Assembly: GCA_020636075.1 (NCBI GenBank)
Contig: JACJYO010000003.1
Span: 434,001-498,000, forward strand
From: Lewinellaceae bacterium
Lineage (GTDB): Bacteria; Bacteroidota; Bacteroidia; Chitinophagales; Saprospiraceae
Direction: 5' to 3'
DNA: 64,000 nucleotides
Shown: in pieces, positions 62,477-64,000 of the stretch
Position numbering within the stretch: position 1 is the stretch's first letter
Layout: each line of letters opens with the position of its first letter
Position numbers and translations under genes: made by a program
The notes under the pieces: model-generated
The model's database searches: none
What the model was told of the DNA's origin: nothing
Seen by the model: the letters and a program-made list of their open reading frames with translations, nothing else

Positions 62477-63514
62477 ATGCGGGACTTAAAATACCTGATT
62501 GCCTACCTGTTACCACTGAGTGCCTTGCTGGCACTGAGCTGGCGGGGCCCGTGGGCCTGGAGCACGGTGGTGCTAAGTTTTGGAATCTTGCCTTTGCTGG
62601 AATTGTGGGCACCGCAGTCGACCAAAAACATTGCCCCGGAATTGGAAGCAAGCCGGACAAAACGCCGCTTCTTTGATGTATTGTTGTACCTGAATTTTCC
62701 CTTGCTTTTCCTGATTGTTTTCGGCTATTTGTACACCGTGCAAAACCTGCCATTACAGGGAAGCGAATGGCTGGGCCTTACGCTCAGCACGGGAATTGTG
62801 GTGGGCGCTATCGGTATCAATGTTGCCCACGAACTCGGCCATCGCCATCGAGCATTTGAGCAAGGTCTGTCAAAATGGATGCTGCTGACGGCGCTCTACC
62901 AACATTTTTTTATTGAACACAACCGCGGTCATCACAAAAATGTCGCAACGGATCTTGATCCGGCCTCTGCCCGTTTGGGCGAGCCTGTTTTTACTTTTTG
63001 GCTCCGTTCCATCAGTGGAAGCTGGCGCAGTGCCTGGCGGTTGGAGCGCGAACGCCTGCAGCATACGGGGAAGCATTTCTGGAGCCTGCACAATGAAATG
63101 TTGCGTTTTCAACTGTGGCAAGCCGGCTGGCTGTTGGCGATATATTTTATCCTTGGTGTGAAAGCCCTTGCCGGAGCATTGCTCATCGCACTTATTGGTG
63201 TGCTCTTGCTCGAAACGATCAATTACATCGAACACTACGGCCTGCGCCGGCAAGTATTGCCCTCCGGCCGGGCCGAACCGGTATCGCCGGCGCATTCTTG
63301 GAATAGCAACCACGAGCTGGGGCGCATATTTCTGTACGAACTTACACGCCACAGCGATCATCACTACAAAGCGACCCGGCAGTATCAAATACTCCGTCAT
63401 CTCGATGAAAGCCCGCAACTTCCGTTTGGGTATCCGACCAGTTTGTTACTAGCCCTGGTGCCTCCGCTTTGGTTCAAATTGATGAACAAGCGGACGGTCA
63501 GTGCATCCGCTTAG
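62477..63514 (+). CDS. alkB: AlkB-type alkane 1-monooxygenase
   Basis: 345 residues from ATG 62477 (TTG 62471 also possible). Several membrane helices (1-60, 80-125, 220-245). The histidine boxes of membrane di-iron alkane hydroxylases are visible: HELGHRH, HNRGHHKNVATDLDPASA, and HSWNSNHELG ... LTRHSDHHYKATRQYQ. The middle box and the NYIEHYGL motif are specific to AlkB and its close xylene monooxygenase relatives. It hydroxylates terminal carbons of alkanes or related hydrophobic compounds in the inner membrane. Electrons may come from the divergent PaaE-like reductase; no rubredoxin gene is seen. Confidence 0.93.
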   Translation: MRDLKYLIAYLLPLSALLALSWRGPWAWSTVVLSFGILPLLELWAPQSTKNIAPELEASRTKRRFFDVLLYLNFPLLFLIVFGYLYTVQNLPLQGSEWLGLTLSTGIVVGAIGINVAHELGHRHRAFEQGLSKWMLLTALYQHFFIEHNRGHHKNVATDLDPASARLGEPVFTFWLRSISGSWRSAWRLERERLQHTGKHFWSLHNEMLRFQLWQAGWLLAIYFILGVKALAGALLIALIGVLLLETINYIEHYGLRRQVLPSGRAEPVSPAHSWNSNHELGRIFLYELTRHSDHHYKATRQYQILRHLDESPQLPFGYPTSLLLALVPPLWFKLMNKRTVSASA

Positions 63515-63519
63515 ATAGT

Positions 63520-63553
63520 AAAAAGCCGAGACCGGACATTACCGGCTCGGCTT
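63520..63553 (-). terminator. Terminator between converging genes
   Basis: Stem AAGCCGAG/CTCGGCTT (63523-63530 and 63546-63553), extended by CCGG pairs with one bulged base. On the minus strand a run of five T follows, so it mainly ends the gene at the right edge; it may also serve alkB. Confidence 0.7.
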
Positions 63554-63635
63554 AATACGAAATTACTAAACACGGGTCTCTTAATTGAGATTTGACGGGT
63601 AGTTTTGGGGGGCTTTAGGTTGGCTGGACGTGATT

Positions 63636-64000
63636 TTATAAATTTTTCAAAAAATTAACCACTTGTTGTTCTTCCTGTGGTTGCGGCGTGAGGGGCATCT
63701 GCACATTACTTCCAATCTCGGTGAAGTTGCTCACCAGCCAAAGTTGCCCTCCGGTTTTTCCAAGCACCACCACATTTACCGGATAACCCAGCGGAGCCTC
63801 CGGAAAACAAAACGTTGAGGTCGCATCATCGCCCTTAAGTTCGGCCACTGCGCGCGTGTTTTTGAAAACTAAAAATACCCGCGCGTTCAGGGCTGTAAAC
63901 TGGTCCGGCAGTGTAACGCAAAAAGGGCTGCTTTGTTCGATCACCGGACGCGCACAATTACTCCAACCCAGTGCCGGAACAATCAACTCATAGCCCGACT
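63636..64000 (-). CDS. Hypothetical protein, C-terminal part; 5' end outside window
   Basis: The frame is open from the right edge (codons S-G-Y-E-L precede IVPALGWSN) to the stop at 63636, at least 121 residues. It looks like a beta-rich domain (FCFPEAPLGYPVNVVVLGKTGGQLWLVSN) with a short hydrophilic end; no membrane helix and no family recognised. The apparent start at 63986 is a TTG inside the frame and probably internal. The terminator at 63520-63553 fits its end. Confidence 0.6.
   Translation of the reverse strand, partial: SGYELIVPALGWSNCARPVIEQSSPFCVTLPDQFTALNARVFLVFKNTRAVAELKGDDATSTFCFPEAPLGYPVNVVVLGKTGGQLWLVSNFTEIGSNVQMPLTPQPQEEQQVVNFLKNL

Overview
The window reads as a chromosomal segment of a Bacteroidota bacterium, most likely of the Saprospiraceae (Lewinella/Haliscomenobacter type). 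Supporting marks are a SusC/SusD pair, type IX secretion (T9SS) C-terminal domains on proteins with SprB-like repeats, a MoxR/Bat (Batl) operon, weak or absent Shine-Dalgarno sequences, and promoters of the phylum form TTG-(18-21)-TAnnTTTG. No rRNA, tRNA or CRISPR array was seen.

Layout. 1-7.6 kb: end of a methylmalonyl-CoA mutase small subunit, a very large T9SS-exported C25-like protein with nine SprB-like repeats, two poorly known genes and a family-2 glycosyltransferase. 7.7-14.4 kb: a small unannotated-type gene ending in its own terminator, a fatty-acid-hydroxylase-family membrane enzyme, a class A penicillin-binding protein, aspS and a MITE-like palindrome. 14.4-22 kb: the aerotolerance-type operon moxR - DUF3298 protein - DUF58 protein - BatD/DUF4381-like protein - batA - batB - batC. 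22-31.3 kb: a 2-oxoglutarate oxygenase, an ORF-less group II intron, a DUF5682 protein, a diheme cytochrome and the trkA/trkH potassium system. 31.5-39.4 kb: three secreted or envelope proteins with a caspase-WD40-caspase giant at their head. 39.5-46.1 kb: SusD/SusC, a 3-hydroxyacyl-CoA dehydrogenase and a PaaI thioesterase. 46.2-51.1 kb: a second SprB/T9SS protein, a nucleotidyltransferase, a UPF0175/DUF3368 toxin-antitoxin pair followed by a duplicated piece of the upstream gene, and an AT-rich island of three small exported proteins. 51.3-60.1 kb: M14 carboxypeptidase, HEAT-cyclophilin lipoprotein, LolD-type ATPase, and the comEA-like/comEC DNA-uptake pair. 60.1-64 kb: a REP-associated tyrosine transposase (RAYT) with its seven REP palindromes, and a divergent PaaE-type reductase/AlkB monooxygenase pair.

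The strongest candidates for something unusual are the secreted double-caspase/WD40 protein with its envelope neighbours, the ORF-less group II intron placed right after a hairpin repeat, and the RAYT/REP locus whose repeats supply the stop codons of two genes. Intergenic spaces are rich in perfect palindromes whose arms are built from short words; these differ in sequence from place to place but share a common design.
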